From the NCBI RefSeq assembly GCF_033807575.1, contig NC_084721.1:6944001-7008000 (forward strand): 64,000 nt of DNA, given 5' to 3'. Shown piece by piece: positions 1 to 15,000 of this stretch; positions within the stretch are counted from its first letter, which is position 1, and each line of letters starts with the position of its first letter. The notes under the pieces are model-generated. The model searched no databases. It saw only the letters and a program-made list of their open reading frames with translations, and was not told the origin of the DNA. Origin of the DNA: Cydia pomonella. Taxonomy: Eukaryota > Arthropoda > Insecta > Lepidoptera > Tortricidae. The position numbers were made by a program, and so were the translations under genes.

Positions 1-2
1 AT

Positions 3-3000
3 ATTGTTCGCAGATACATCAACCACATCTTCGAAGAGCTGGAGGAGTTCCGAGCATTCGAACTGCTTCGCTCAGGCTTGGATCGATCCAAGTATCTTCT
101 AGTCAAGGAAGCCAAGATCATAGCCATGACCTGTACTCATGCTGCGTTGAAGCGCTCAGAGCTCGTGCAGATGGGTGAGTCTTATTAGGAAAGGTTTACA
201 GTTCGTCGTCTCAGCCGAAAGACGTCCACTGCTGCACAAAGGCCTCCCCCAAGGATAAGTAAATAAATAAATACAGTTCGTATTTGTATAAATAAATTCT
301 TCTTATCTTATCTTATCTTATTTAAATATGGTTCGTACGGGTGCGGTTCCTGCATGATCAACCACATCTTTGAAGAGCTGCAGTTCCGAGAGTTTTAAAC
401 TGCTTTGTTCGAAAAGACCGTCCATGTCTAATAAGATCTTTTGATCTAAACTAATACCCAAACTCAGCGTCTAAAGAGATTAAGTTCTGATTGAATGTTT
501 GGAAAGGCACATCAAACCTGTAAATTGCCAGAATTTCTAATACAAGTTTCCATTTTCATTTAATAAAGCCAATTTTCTTTTTTCTTTTTAGTTTTTTTCG
601 ATCGTCCCCGAAAATTTACTGGTACACCATGTAAATAATTCGTTATAAATTGAATAACCCTTTAGGCTGCAACTGAAAAATCGCAAAAAAATAAATACTA
701 AAATCGTACATTGTCAAAGGTTTCAAATACGACAACATCCTAATGGAAGAGTCCGCCCAAATCCTCGAGATAGAAACATTCATCCCGCTCCTACTGCAAA
801 ACCCTCAAGACGGACGCTCACGCCTGAAGCGCTGGATCATGATCGGCGACCACCACCAGCTGCCGCCCGTGGTCAAGAACATGGCCTTCCAGAAGTACTG
901 CAACATGGAGCAGAGCCTGTTCACGCGCATGGTGCGGCTGGGCGTGCCCTATGTGGAGCTCGACGCGCAGGGCCGCGCGAGGCCAAGGTCAGATATCCCC
1001 TAACCTACTATTTACAAATGTATTATTTCTGGAGTGGTCTGTTTGGGTCACATATAGGTACCCTGGGCTATTCATTTCCGGAGGATATGCTTCTTGGTTC
1101 CTGATCCTATTTATTGAAATATACTGACGATATGTGACGACCGGTTTGGCCTAGTGGGTAGTGACCCTGCTTACGAAGCTGATGGTCCCGGGTTCAAATC
1201 CTGGTAAGGGCATTTATTCGTGTGATGAGCACATATGGATATTTTTGTTCCTCAGTCCTGCGTGTTTTCTATGTGTTTATATATTTATATATCGTTGTCT
1301 AAGTACCCTCAACACAAGCCTTGTTGAGCTTAAGAAACATGCCATTCTTAGACATTGTACCTTACCTAAATATTGAACTATAAAGGCTGTCTGTCTTCTA
1401 AAGGTTGTCTGGAAGAGATCGCTTTTTAGCGATAAGACCGCCAGTTGTTTACCTCTTCTTTATGTGTTGTATTATTTGTACTGTTTCTGTATTGAGGTGT
1501 GCAATAAAGAGTATATTTTGTATTGTATTGTATAAATTAAGATAACTCACGGCTGGTCCTGAATACTTATAGATACACCACTCACGGCTGGTACTGAATA
1601 CTTATAGATACACCTGATTGATTTACTTTTTAGAAATAATCTGTTGTAAATTTAAAAAAACGGAGTGTATCTGTATAGCCATGCATACTTATGTAGCTAC
1701 GTGTGTAGATAATAAATAATTTAAACTCAGTAGGTATGTAGCTGAATCCTTAAATACGTTTCGGAGAAAAACCAGATATGCGATTAGTATGGTGCATTAG
1801 TTATCATTATAATTAATGGCTCGTGGTTCGAATACATTATATAAATTTTGTAAATGAGTGATAAATTCGCACTGATTTACTACAAACAATTATTAATGCT
1901 GGTAGTTAACCAATAATTTTTGATTTAACAATAGGAGTGTAGATAAAAAAAATCGTTTATCTTGTAAAGCATAATTATGTTTAATAATGGGTCTCTAATA
2001 TTGTATAATTATATTTTACAGCAAGGCTATCTTAACCACAGTCGTTACCTTTGTTACTAACAACACAGTACACTAATTGTATGACTAAACCGCTCTTACA
2101 ATGCAGTGCATTGTGAAAAGGGTGAGAAGATATCACTCATGATGCTATTTCTGTTAATTATTGTTTGGGCTTAACCCGCTTACTTATTTTAATTTGACAA
2201 TGAGTCAATGCGGTCATATTTAAAATACCTCATTGTACTCACTTCACATAATAAAGCGTTTCTTGTAAACTTTAAACTAAAATAATGTCTTGTACGAAAC
2301 AAAAAGTGACTAAGGCCTACAGTATCCAGGGCAGGGATTGAATATGCTTCTTCAGCAGTCGCGGCTGACGTCATAACCTCTATGCCAGCCGGGTCACTGC
2401 AACATGGTTTAAAATTTCTCGTATATCTTGAAAAACTACACGTACGAGGGCTGATCCGAAAGTTGTTAGTTGCTTCGGCTCTACTCATGCGATAAAAAAT
2501 TTATTTATACTATTGTGAGGGATTTTTCAGTACTTATTAAAGTGGTGTAAATACATTTATAGAAAACGCTTATTTTTGTTTTTATTTTATTTCTACTTCG
2601 AGGCGTCGAAGCCTAACCATCAGTCATGAAAATCAGTAATTGAGACTCCATATGCGCTGTCATTTTGTAGACAGTTTTTGTAAAAAAAAAAACAAAAGTT
2701 TTTTAGGTGCTACTAATGACGAATCTCGGCCGTTCTTTTACGTATAAATTGTTTTGATTGAGTAAATATTATTATGATTTAATACGTGTCAACGATGAGT
2801 CCTTTCATTAAAAGTAAAAATTTCTGATATTTAAAAAAGATATATATGCACATAAGATTAATTATTTATTTATACATTGAAAATATCAGAAGGAAGATAA
2901 TAATCAGTCCTGGGTAAATTTAAGTTCAATTTTCAAAGATTTCAATACGAAATTCATTTAATTGTGCCAAAAATTGCCGTTTTTTCTAAGCAATTCGTAA

Positions 3001-6000
3001 CTCCATACAAAACAGCTTTCAGTTGAAAATAATAATAAAAAAACTATTTGCATTAAATAAAAATAAAAATGCTGGTCATAAGTAGCATTGAAATATCCCT
3101 CACAATAGTATAAATATTTTTTTTTTTTTGCATAAGTACAGCCTAAGCAACTAACAACTTTCGGATCAGCCCTCGTATTTAAGCCAACGGCCAACTCTAA
3201 GGTCGACCCACAACTCTGCAAGCAAGCATATATATTTATTCCCTATTTTTCCTATACTCAATGACAGGTTAAAATACTCAAAATCGGGCATTTTACTAAA
3301 ATTCTCATTCAATGACATTTTCGTATGAATTCTCCTAAATGATTCACTTTAACTTTTTTATTTTGAATCAAATACAACCACAGTGATTTATTTTCATCTG
3401 GTTCGCTCTTTGATCTTTGATCAAGTTATTACTCATTAATTAGCATCTTGAACTAACTTATTAATTAAATCTCATCGCACGAATGATATCTGCAAGAATG
3501 ACCTAGTGTAAAAGTCTGAGCTGAATCATCTCAGTAAATATCACGAGAGATGATATAATCTTGCGTATTTAGTGAGTCATTGTGGACGGTGAGTGGAATA
3601 GCGCGTAGCGGAGCTACTACATGGTAAATTTAAATCTCGAGACGAAGCCGGGATAATGGACGTCATCACTTCCAGATGTTTTTTTTATTATCTCGTAAAA
3701 TACGAAAAATAACCTGGGCGCTATCCTATCTGACTAATTTCATGACAGCTTAATAATAACCGGTCATATGTCTCTAAACTAGTATTGTTTTACGCTAACA
3801 TTAGGTTTTATCATCAGTATATTATGTATGTGATCTTACATAGTTTTATTTGCAATAAAGTTGTAGATTCATTGCATCTCATTTCGCAAATACTACTTAC
3901 TACTATTCATTACAACGAAGCTTCGGTAATACACGGAACAGTCCCAGTTTTCCTCGTTTCAATAAGTATTTATCGTTATTGTTTGGTTTCTCAACGTAAC
4001 CATCCACGAAGCAGATGTTGATAACTGTCGCACACGAAAACGGGAGAAGTTGTTGTAACGTCACTAATACACGAATGACCCTTGTGGTCATATAAATTGG
4101 GTATCAGTTTATTCTACTGTTCCTGAAAGTTAAGAACGGGAATAGTGCTTGCTTGCAATGCTTACAATTTTGGTACAGGCAAAAACTCGGGACGGTTGTG
4201 TCCCATAAAAGTTTCGACTTTAAATTAGGAAATACAGTATTGGGAATTATTGATAATATATGAGACAACTAAAATTTATTTTCTTTGGAGTTTTCTGTTT
4301 AACGGTATCATAGGTGTTTAAGCCAGTGGTTTTTAACGGATAAAACTATATAAAAGCGTAAAATATTGTTTCTTCTTTAATAGCATTTTATGTCATTTAA
4401 CAATCAAACTTCACCACACAATGACTCCAGTGTCATATACCCAGTTTTTTACAAGCTTTCAGGCTTGGTTAATATCTAAGTGTTTTTTCAAACCTTGAGA
4501 TTTCAATAAACTTCCTTCCTACCCAAGGAGCTAGACGGCCTGAAAGCTTAATTGAGTTTTCTATGGTAACGCCGACAGTTACCATAGAAATTAGATTTCG
4601 AGTACAAATAATGTAGCCGGCTAACTAAAGCGGTAATAACTAAATGAAACCAGGTTCTTATAGTAAAAATATAATTGTAAAAATATGTACAATAAAATAC
4701 TATTACTACTACTATTAAATATACTACTGTCAGTGCGCGAGTCTACTCTAAAACAATAAAATATCGTCACTGGCCTTAACGTTCATGAATCTTCATCGAG
4801 CAAAACGATGAACCCTGGCAGCAATTTCAACCGAAGAAAACAAAAGACGAGCGAAAAGGGCATATTTTTTTATTACCGGCCAGTGCGCGAGGTGACTGCA
4901 CCATGCAGGTTTGCCATGTTACAGTATGTCTTGATCCTATTATAACAATTGTTCCTTTCCATACAGCATATGCAACCTATACCGATGGCGGTACCGCGCG
5001 CTGGGTGACTTGGGCCACGTGACCCGACTACCTGAGTACCGCGCAGCCAACGCCGGGCTCCGATACGACTTCCAGCTGGTCAACGTGGAGGACTTCAATG
5101 GGGCTGGCGAGACTGAGCCCAGTCCGTACTTCTATCAGGTCTGTGCTAGTCACTAACATCCTGGGCCACGTCGCGCGACTGTTCGAGTACCAGCATAGCA
5201 CACAACTGTCTACAATAGTTACACACAACAATACAGTAAAGTGAAAGCCGTGGTGCATACAATTACCCTTTTTTTATACAACGTAGGTGGCAAGTATGCA
5301 TACGGTCCGCCTGATGATAAGCGTGAGGTGCAGAGGTGCTCGTTGAGCTCTGGCAACCTTACCGGCAGGAACACAACACTATGAGTAGGGTCTAGTGTTA
5401 ATCGGCTGCGGTTTTATGTAAGGCACTTCCCCAGTTGCTCTAGATCTGGAATGGCATCCACTGTGCTGCGCCCTACCACACAAAGCGCCCATACCTCTCT
5501 TTTGGACGTAGTTTAAGTACACACCTGGGATATTGCTCTGTTAAATTAAAATGGGCTCCTTTAGACAATTTAAACCTAAATGTTCCCCCATTCAACAGTT
5601 GTACAACAACACAGTTATTAGAGTTGTATAACAATTATTTAAACATCGATGTTATTGATGTTGATTTCTTATTATTTTCACGTCTAAAATTAATGGCTTT
5701 AGTTTCAAATCGTTAGTGTTATTAAATTAGATATAACCAACATTAATAGATTTACACTTCATCGTAATCTTCTAAAACAATTAAAAAATACTCAGACTAT
5801 CACAACATAAATATATCCGTGCACCAAAGTCATAGATATGAAAATATGATATTCCATCTGGGTAACATGTGGCCTTTGTTCCTGATAAGCCTTAAAATGA
5901 ATCACGTATATAAATGTATATCTATACAAGTGTATACATGTCAAGATGCACGTCGCCAAAGATGTTTTCAAACGAACAAGATTTTATTTTTCTTATGTTA

Positions 6001-9000
6001 TGAAAAATCCACATTGTATTCGTAAATAAAATACGGAAAGCGTCCAACAATTTATCTTTTAAAATTAAAAAACCAAAACGTAGAGGACAGTAAAATGCGT
6101 CCAGAGCCAGAATAATATTACTCTGCGCCCTCTGCGGCAGTAGCATGGTCGCAAATTTCATCGCCTCGTATTTCTAACAAGTATGTGTATGTAAGTGCGA
6201 AAGTGAGGTGAGTGTGTCGTGTCATGACACGACAGGCAAAAAAAAACACGACCATGCTACCATCGCTGGTATTTTTCGGTGAATAATGTATTATCAATAT
6301 TTTCCAGAATTTGGCTGAAGCAGAATATGTCGTAGCAGTATTCATGTACATGCGGATCATCGGCTGGCCCGCAGAGAGGATATCCATATTGACCACGTAC
6401 AACGGACAGAAGCACCTCATACGTGACGTCATCGACAAGCGCTGCGCCGACAACCCCCTCATCGGTCGACCTCATAAGGTAACATTTGTCGCTAGTCAAA
6501 TTGCCTCATCTGTAGACCACGTACACGCACAGACGCATCTCATACGGGACATCATCGACAAGCTCTGCGCCGACAACCCCGTCATCGGTTGACCTCATAA
6601 GGTAACGTTTGTCGCTAGTCAAATTGCCTCATCTGTAGACCAGGTACACGGACAGACGCACCTCATACGGGACATCACCGACAAGCTCTGCGCCGACAAC
6701 CCCGTCATCGTTTGACCTCATCAGGTAACATTTGTCGCTAGTCAGATTGCCTCATCTGTAGACCAGGTACACGGACAGACGCACCTCATACGGGACGTCA
6801 TCGACAAGAGCTGCGCCGACAACCCCATCATCGGTCGACCTCATAAGGTAACATTTGTCGCTAGTCAGATTGCCTCATCTGTAGACCACGTACACGCACA
6901 GACGCACCTCATACGGGACGTCATCGACAAGCTTGGCGTTGACAATCCCGTCATCGGTCGACCTCATAAGGTAACATTTGTCGCTAGTCAGATTACCTCA
7001 TCTGTAGACCAGGTACACACACAGACACACCTCATACGGGACGTTATCGACAAGCGCTGCGTCGACAATCCCATCATTGGTCGACCTCATTGTCGCTAGT
7101 CAGATTGCATAGCTGGGCAGGAGTCCGTTAATCCATTAATCGTTAATTAACGAAGTTAAGTTTTCTAGTAACCGATTAACTTTTAAGTTAACTTTAAAAA
7201 ACTGTAATGGACTTGTCAACTTCCGTTAACTTTCCTTAAGTCCGTTAATCGTTAATACCATCCACCACCAACCAACCACCAACCATTTGAACATTCATGA
7301 TGATCAGTTTGGCTTTAGGCCGGGCTTATCTACTGAAAGCGCAGTGTTGTGTCTCAAGCAGACTGTCCATTACTACACCACTCGTAAGACGCCAGTCTTC
7401 GCCTGCTTCTTGGATCTGTCAAAAGCTTTTGACATGGTGGCATATGACAAGCTATGGCATAAGTTACGCGAACGTACCAGCGTACCTCGTGAGGTCACAG
7501 CTTTATTTAAATATTGGTACGGCCACCAGTCGAATACTGTAAAATGGGCCGGCGTGCACTCTGACGTGTATAGGATGAACTGCGGGGTTAGGCAAGGGGG
7601 GTTGAGCTCACCTAAGCTGTTCAATCTATACATGAACGAGCTAATCGAGGAGCTCAGCAGTACCTATGTCGGATGTCACGTAGACGGGGTGTGTGTTAAT
7701 AATCTCAGCTACGCGGATGATATGGTGCTGCTGAGCCCCTCGGTTGGTGCACTGCAGAGATTGGTGAAGACATGTGAATCATATGCAGTTGCCCATGGGT
7801 TAAGGTACAATACCTCGAAAAGCGAGGTAATGCAATTTAAAGCCGGACCAAAATCATACAAAATGACACCTGTTACCCTTTGTGGTACCGCTTTAAAAGT
7901 TGTACAGAAGTTTAAGTACCTTGGCCACTGGGTAACAGAAAACATGTCAGATAATGATGACATGGAGAGGGAGCGCAGGGCGTTGTGTATTCGTAGTAAC
8001 ATGCTGGCCCGCAGATTTGCTCGTTGTAGTACTGAAGTGAAGTTAACGCTTTTTAAAGCATACTGCCAAACATTCTACACGTGCAATCTGTGGGTCAATT
8101 TCACGCAGCGGGCATACAACGCACTGCGCGTGCAATACAATAACGCGTTTAGAGTGCTGTTTGGGCTGCCGCGTTACTGCAGTGCGTCAACTATGTTTGC
8201 TGAGGCGCACACTGATAGTTTCGACGCAATAGTTAGAAAGCGGTGTGCGTCATTACTAAACCGTCTTCGCAGTAGCCCAAACAGTATTCTAAACGTGCTG
8301 GCGCAGCGCTGGGACTCGCCTTTGTTCGCGCGCTGGGTACGGCTACGGCTGCACGCGCCGTCGCTCGCCGCACCGCGCCGCTTTTAATTAATGTTTATTA
8401 TTATTTTTATTTTTGTTTGTTGTTATAGGTGACACTAACATAGATTTATAAGTTTTGCTGTGCTATGTACTAACACTAATATGGATTGTATTATTCGAAT
8501 TAAAAATATTGAATTGAATTGAATTGAATTGAATACCTAAGTACCTACTCACACAAATATCACGTTCCGACTAGTTTGCGTTAGGTTTGTATGCAATGCA
8601 ACTTTACATAGCGCGAATCGTCGCGCGCTTGTACTACTGACTAAGAGTCTAATATTGCTTACCCCGTGCGCCGTATTAATTTTGTTATTACGAGAGTATG
8701 ACAGAGTCGATCGCGGCAACCTGAGAAGTTGCCATATAAGATACACGGGTGCGAGCGAGGCAAATATAACAACTTACTTACCTTACTTTAACCAACACAA
8801 GCATTTATTTTGCTTACAGGGAGGCTCCATCGCTTTGATCATAATTTACGTGTTTTTGTTGAATAAAGATTTTTTTAAATTTACTTACTATTCGAGACCA
8901 TAGTCGTTAATTAAAATCAAAATTTATCATTATATCTACTAGTTTTATTTCCTATTGTGCGGATATTTACGATTTCGAGTTAACGATTAACTTTAACTTC

Positions 9001-12000
9001 CGATAAAACTTTTGAAACGAAACGTTTTAATGTTTAACGAAGTTAACTTTTTATTTAACGGATTAACGATTAACGAAGTTAACTTTTCGATTAGTGGTGT
9101 CCAGCTCTATCAGATTGCCTAACTAAAAATGTGTCAATTCAAAACACAGATAAGTTCTTAAGATAACTATCTCTACCCGTGACTTTGTCCTCGTAGAAGT
9201 CGTTAATTAGCACCCCATGAGAGTACTAAGGGGCGGAGAGACCTAAGAACTCTCTTACCAAATTGTAACCCCCTTAGGATATGAATCTCGGCATAAAGTT
9301 TACTAGATTATATACTATCTATGTGCCATACGTTATTAAACATACAAACTTTCATATTTGCAATATTAGTAGGATTATGCTTGTAAAAAGACTATTTTTT
9401 CCGCGATATAAAAATGCAAGATCGATCAATAAATGTAAATCACATATACTCGTATCATTAACCTTCTGTAATAACTATATGTCCCATATTTTTAAATCCC
9501 CCTTAGGGGCTCTCCCTATAAGAACAGTCACAATTGCAATACTTCAATTATTACATTTTATATTATCACTACATACATACTTAAAAGGAAAATATTAACT
9601 ATACTGAGTTTAGGAATTCCTGTGGATAGCGCTATCTGAGGTTTTATTGCCGTTCCGGTCAACCTAATTAATTTGACTAAAAAACAATAATGCATATTTT
9701 TATCCGAAATGTCTCTTGTTTATTTAAAACACTCATTACGATGGTTTAATGATATAGGTATACTTAGGTCTTTCCCGGGTCGGTTTATGAATTCCCCACA
9801 CGTAATTTTAATATTTACCGGCGCTTTATTTGTAAAAATAAAAATACATATGGTTACAATAATGCATGATTTTATCAGTCATGTGTAACAGGAAGGTTTC
9901 AAATAACACAAAAGCTACTTTTTCATTCATTACCCATTTAATGAGAGACAGTCCCTTTAGATTAAGGTAATTTTGACACGTGTACTTCTTATTTAGTCAC
10001 ATTAGTACAAAACACACAACAATGCTTATTTCCTTTGGACTTTACCCATCGCCAAAAAAGTATGAATTTGTTATAAGGCACTTCCTACTTAAAGAAATTA
10101 ACAAGAACTTATGATGAAAATTACTACTGTAAACATCCATATTATCGCATCAATTAGCACCTATGTCTATGTCTTTATTGACGTGTGTGTTGACGTGATT
10201 AAGTTTTTAGCCACCTTCAGAATATTTTAACTCGTTTCGTCCTGATTCTATATTCGCTAATTCAGACAATAGTCCCCGAAAAACGGCGGGACTATTTGAA
10301 AAAAGCTTTTACAGGTTTACTACTTTTCCGCACTAGTACGTAAATTAGCATATTATGTAACTATGTCGAAAATTTAAAGGGTCATATGCACTGTAAAACG
10401 TTGTACGATACATGTGCGAATTTCCTATTTCCTGCACATGTATCGTAAATAACTATTTTCTGGTCTTACGGGTTCCAGGAAAACTCGAATGAACTTATAC
10501 TCAAATATTATAGTCACTCTTATTGGGACCGTGCGAAGTGCATGGTGGGGGTAAGTATAAAGCGATCCCAGCGCATAAGGTGTTAAAAATTAGAACTAAC
10601 TGCGTATAGCGTGTTTAACGTTTCGTACAAGTTATATGGCTCGAAATGAAATTTTAATTTACAATTACTCCTGAAATATTCATTTAAATTGTATGGTGTA
10701 GGGGACCATTGTAACCTGTTTGGAATGCTTAATATAACTAACGTATTTCTTTTTGCAAACGCCACATATTATGTGATCTTTATTATCTAGAAGTTAAGAA
10801 TGAGTATAGTATGTTTTCCTTAAAAGATAGACATTCAACATCGCGACTTTTTTGTAGACCCATAAAAGAGAGACAACCCCGCCATACATTATGTTGTTAC
10901 GATTAAACGATTAAAGCTCCCAGCCAGTGTGATTTTTACCGACAACATCGTTATATTTCAACCAAGTTACACAAAACCTTAACAAGTTATATACCTAAAC
11001 CTTCCTCAAGAATTACTCTATTGATAGATAAAAGTCGTATAAAAATCCGTTCAGTAGTTTTTGGTTTTGGAGTAGTTTTATAAGATGTAGTGAATTGACG
11101 TTTTCCCCTAAATTTGCGGCTGCTAGGTTGCGTGTCAGTCGTGCACATAGCGAATAGCGATTTAGGCTTCGTGTGCTCAATGTACTCATCACGCTTTCGA
11201 TCCGCTCGCAGGGAGGGGGATGGGAGTGCGCGCCTTTAGCTTTTTTCCTATACATAGTAGCATTTCCTCTTTGCTGTTGCTGACTGAACTGTTGGTGTAC
11301 TCGTAGATAATAAAATATTTATATTTCATTTCGTTATATCGGTTCCCTTTTTGTTAACAGCTACATAATTTTTGTATCAGGTGACGACGGTGGACAAATA
11401 CCAGGGGCAGCAGAACGACATCGCGCTGGTGTCACTGGTGCGCACGAAGGCTGTGGGCCACGTGCGTGACCTTCGGCGTCTCATCGTGGCAGCGTCTCGC
11501 GCCCGACTAGGACTGTATATCTTCGCGCGGGCCAACCTGTTCCGGAACTGCTTCGAACTGCAGCCCACTTTTAACCAGGTCAGTACCGAGTGCCAGTATC
11601 ATTGTCAGGAACTGAGACCGTTGTGCTTTGATAGCGCAGCGCAATTATACCCTTGTAAAAGCCAAGATCAACGGTCTGAAAAATGCAAGGAGCAGGCAGC
11701 GCTGGATCATATGACCTCCTCAGAAAAGCATCGTATGATTAATTATTCGATCCTTGTGTGTGTTGTTTTTTAATGTTTGAAAGCTCCACCAGCCCCTTGA
11801 AAGTCCCCGTCACATATTTCATACATTTACAATAAAGCGTTATTTCAATGGACTTTTGGGAAAATGTGTTCTTGAAGCGAAGGAAGACTTAAGTACAAGG
11901 ATCAGAAGTAATCCTACGATCTAATGGGGGACAGTCTTTTGGGGAGCCTGAGCAGAGGCCGACGCCAAATACAACGACGAAGCAGGTGTAAATTCTAGCA

Positions 12001-15000
12001 AAAATAAAATACCCCGACCACGAATTTGACAACTGAACTACATGATGCTTTGATTCCATATGGTGCCATGTTTTGTGGTAGATACGGAATTAACAAACAT
12101 CAACTTTTGACAACCAGAGCTACAGTAAAATGTACTTGGCCATTGAGCGCCATCCACATCAGCTGTCAAATTCGTGACATCATCTTAAACTTTAGATCTC
12201 TTACCATTTATAACTCCTTGATAAAAGAACAAAACGCATGACGCATCCTTAGTCGTCGGTGCGCCGTCCTTGGATAAACGCATAATCTCTATTAGTTGAC
12301 CTTTTATTTTTAACAAACATACATGTCAACGTAACATAAGGACTATTGACTTATATATTACTTCGTAAAGATGCGCCTTACGAACACACCATCACACAGC
12401 ACATCATCAGATGGTTGACCGATGGTTTGGTTGGTTGATGGTTGGTTGGTGAGATGGTTTACAGAGCTCATCGAGGGGGGGCGGGTTTAGGGTCGGCAAC
12501 GCGCATGTGTATGGAGTTGCAGGCGTACATAGGCTACGGAGACTGCTTACCATCAGGCGGGCCGTATGCTTGTTTGCCACCGACGTAGTATAAAAAAAAA
12601 CACTACGAAATGGGCTAGTTCCTTGGTGCGCATGTTCGCTCGGCATTATATGAATCCGCGCCTATCCTTACTTTTGAAATCTTAGATAAGGACAAGGAGT
12701 GTTAACATATGAGGACCGACAAATCATTATTTATGGCTTGTAGGAAGTTCATATATAACGGCACTAAACGGCCATCGCCACATTTCGATGCAATATGATA
12801 TCATGATATTTTCAAATAGAAGTTGTTTGGAGCGGTGGTGGCCGAGTGGATCGGACGTCCGACTTTCAATCCGGAGGTCGCGGGTTCAAATCCTGGCTCG
12901 TACCAATCAGTTTTTCCGATCTTATGTACGGAATATCATTTTATATTTACCACTACCTTTTCGGTGAAGGAAAACATTGTGAGGAAACCTGCATACATCC
13001 GCGAAGAAATTCAAAGGTGTTGTCTCCAACCCGCATTGGGCTAGCGTGGGGATTATAGCCCAAACCCTCTCGCGCATGAGAGGAGGCCTGTGCTCAGTAG
13101 TAGGACGTATATAGCCTGAATTATTATTTTATTATTAGAAGTTGCTTAAATGCCAGATGCCTGTTCGTGGTATTTCCACGTATAAAATATAAACTAGCAT
13201 ATGAACTTTAAGCACTTTAGTCGGTCAGTAAATATTTGATTACGACTAGTTATTTTCGTCTTCCACGTAATGTATAAAAAGTTAGGGTTCAATAATGTTG
13301 TACCCGATGACTAAGGTACAGCGGGGCAGTTTCGACCAGTAAGTTATAAAGTACCGCTAGCTACTATGAACAGTGTTTTTACTGACAATTAATTGCCTTC
13401 ATACTTCATTCATCATTTGTGACCGTGTCCGGAAAAACGTCCCACTTTGTCGCTTGCCATAAGGACGCTTAGACAAGTTATTCGTATAAACATACAAGCA
13501 AATCTGGTCCTTATGGCAAGCGACAAAGTGGGACGTTTTGCAGTCAGCGGTCACATTTTTTTATTCACCCTCGTATTATATGGCACTGTGGTTATTAACC
13601 TAAAACATGGAAGATATTTCTATTAGTTGAAATTTCTTGCAGTCAGGATTGCCCCGCTACACCTTAATAGGGAATAAATATTACGCGAAACTCTTGCGTA
13701 GTTGGCGCCATTACCACAATCCATCACAATGTGAGGGTCTACCGCGAAACAAGAAAATCGAAATTTTGTTATCTGACCTCTCTATCACTTTTGAGTATTC
13801 GAGCGATGAAGAGACAGATAACTAAACTTCGATTTCGCGTTTCCCTGTAGGTGGAAACGAACCGCCTTGATGCATCAATGTCATATTTTATTATCTGTGA
13901 AAACTTGTCAAAAACAGTTTAAGGCACAGTATGTATAAGTTACTCTATGGTTTACGAAAGGTGCTAGTGCTGCACTCTGGCGGCAAAACATTGCAGTAAT
14001 ACTCCCTATTCATTTAGTTCCTTTGGGTCATGCTACAAATTGGCACGCCAAATTCTTGATTATCTAATTTTAAGGGTTCTGTTACATGGTTACACTTACT
14101 GTTTCATTTATCTTTCATGGGAAAAAAAATACTGTCCACTCGTTCTGCTGAAAATCTACTACTATTACTAATTAATAGCGCAGCGACCCAAAATGAGTCT
14201 TGGCCTCCGACACGAGTACACGCCAGTTGTCTCGATCCTGTGCCATCTCCCGCCAGTTATCGGCTTGGAGATCACGCAAGTCCGCTTCAACAGCATCGCC
14301 CCAGCGATATCTGGGACATCCGATAGGCCTGCGCCCTAACGGGCGTCCCAGGTATACCCTTTTAGCGCCGCGATCCTCCTCCATTCACAAAACGTGGCCA
14401 AGCCAGCAGAGACGGTGAGCTTTTGTTTCGCCGACAATATTGGGTGTAGCCACAAGATCTTCAATTTTTGCGGAGTCTAAAACTGCCATCCTCTCTTCTC
14501 ACAGCACAGGGCCCAGGAAAATCAATAGAATTTAAAGTAGCAATACCTAATATCATAAACTGCAATAAAGGTCATATAATAAGAAAAAAATACCAAGGCC
14601 TCCAGTGCCCCAGGCTGGAATCGAACCAGCATCCTCTGCTATCGCGGCAGGTGCCTGAGCCACTCGCTCACCAAGTCTACTCGCTGAGTCACCAGGTCGG
14701 AATCACCCGAGTTGTTAATGGCCAGAGGCGCCATAAGCCTTATAAAAGACACTGCACCTACTTAATCTTTCTGGTTTAACCCATTGGTTGACTGGTAGAG
14801 AATGCCGTAAGGCATTAAGTCCGCCATTTGTACCTTCATGTATTATGCAATAAAGATTAAATAATAAAATAAAGCCAGAAAGTAATTCGACCTCTGCCGC
14901 CGTGACCCCGGTGGCCGAGTGGCTCAGGTACCTGCCGCGATAGCAGATGACGCTGGTTCAATTCCAACCTGGGGCACTGGAGGGTTTGGTCACTTTTTCT

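Larger units (their letters stand above)
988..4966 (+). other. AQR intron 2 (4.0 kb) with repeats
   Basis: Bounded by GT at 988 and AG at 4965-4966. It holds a tRNA-derived SINE (1137-1376), a dispersed LINE-tail-like repeat (1381-1535) and a mariner-type MITE (2443-3177). A short perfect hairpin (TTTCTATGGTAAC and its complement, 4557-4589) sits between arms sharing AAGCTTTCAGGC. No coding exon is seen. Confidence 0.7.
6479..11380 (+). other. AQR intron 4 (4.9 kb)
   Basis: Bounded by GTAACA at 6479 and TATCAG at 11380. It contains the exon-4 tandem array, the hAT/CR1 composite and a MITE-like repeat at 10317-10450. From 9120 to 10310 and 10450 to 11380 I see no exon and no recognisable repeat, only AT-rich sequence. 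Confidence 0.7.

Noticed and set aside
6391..7100. CRISPR array, because of regular repeats
   Set aside because: Units are contiguous 123-bp tandem copies of an exon-intron junction without unique spacers, in an animal gene.
11579..11773. Extension of AQR exon 5 into a longer frame
   Set aside because: The frame stays open past CAG|GTCAGT, but protein conservation stops at the donor and resumes at 19862, so the open tail is intronic.
12831..12905. A tRNA gene with good A and B boxes
   Set aside because: The homology continues about 230 bases past the B box into a body with an RTE-like tail and target duplications, and other copies exist at 18096. It is a SINE head. The same holds for the boxes at 1137, 14905, 30900 and 47450.
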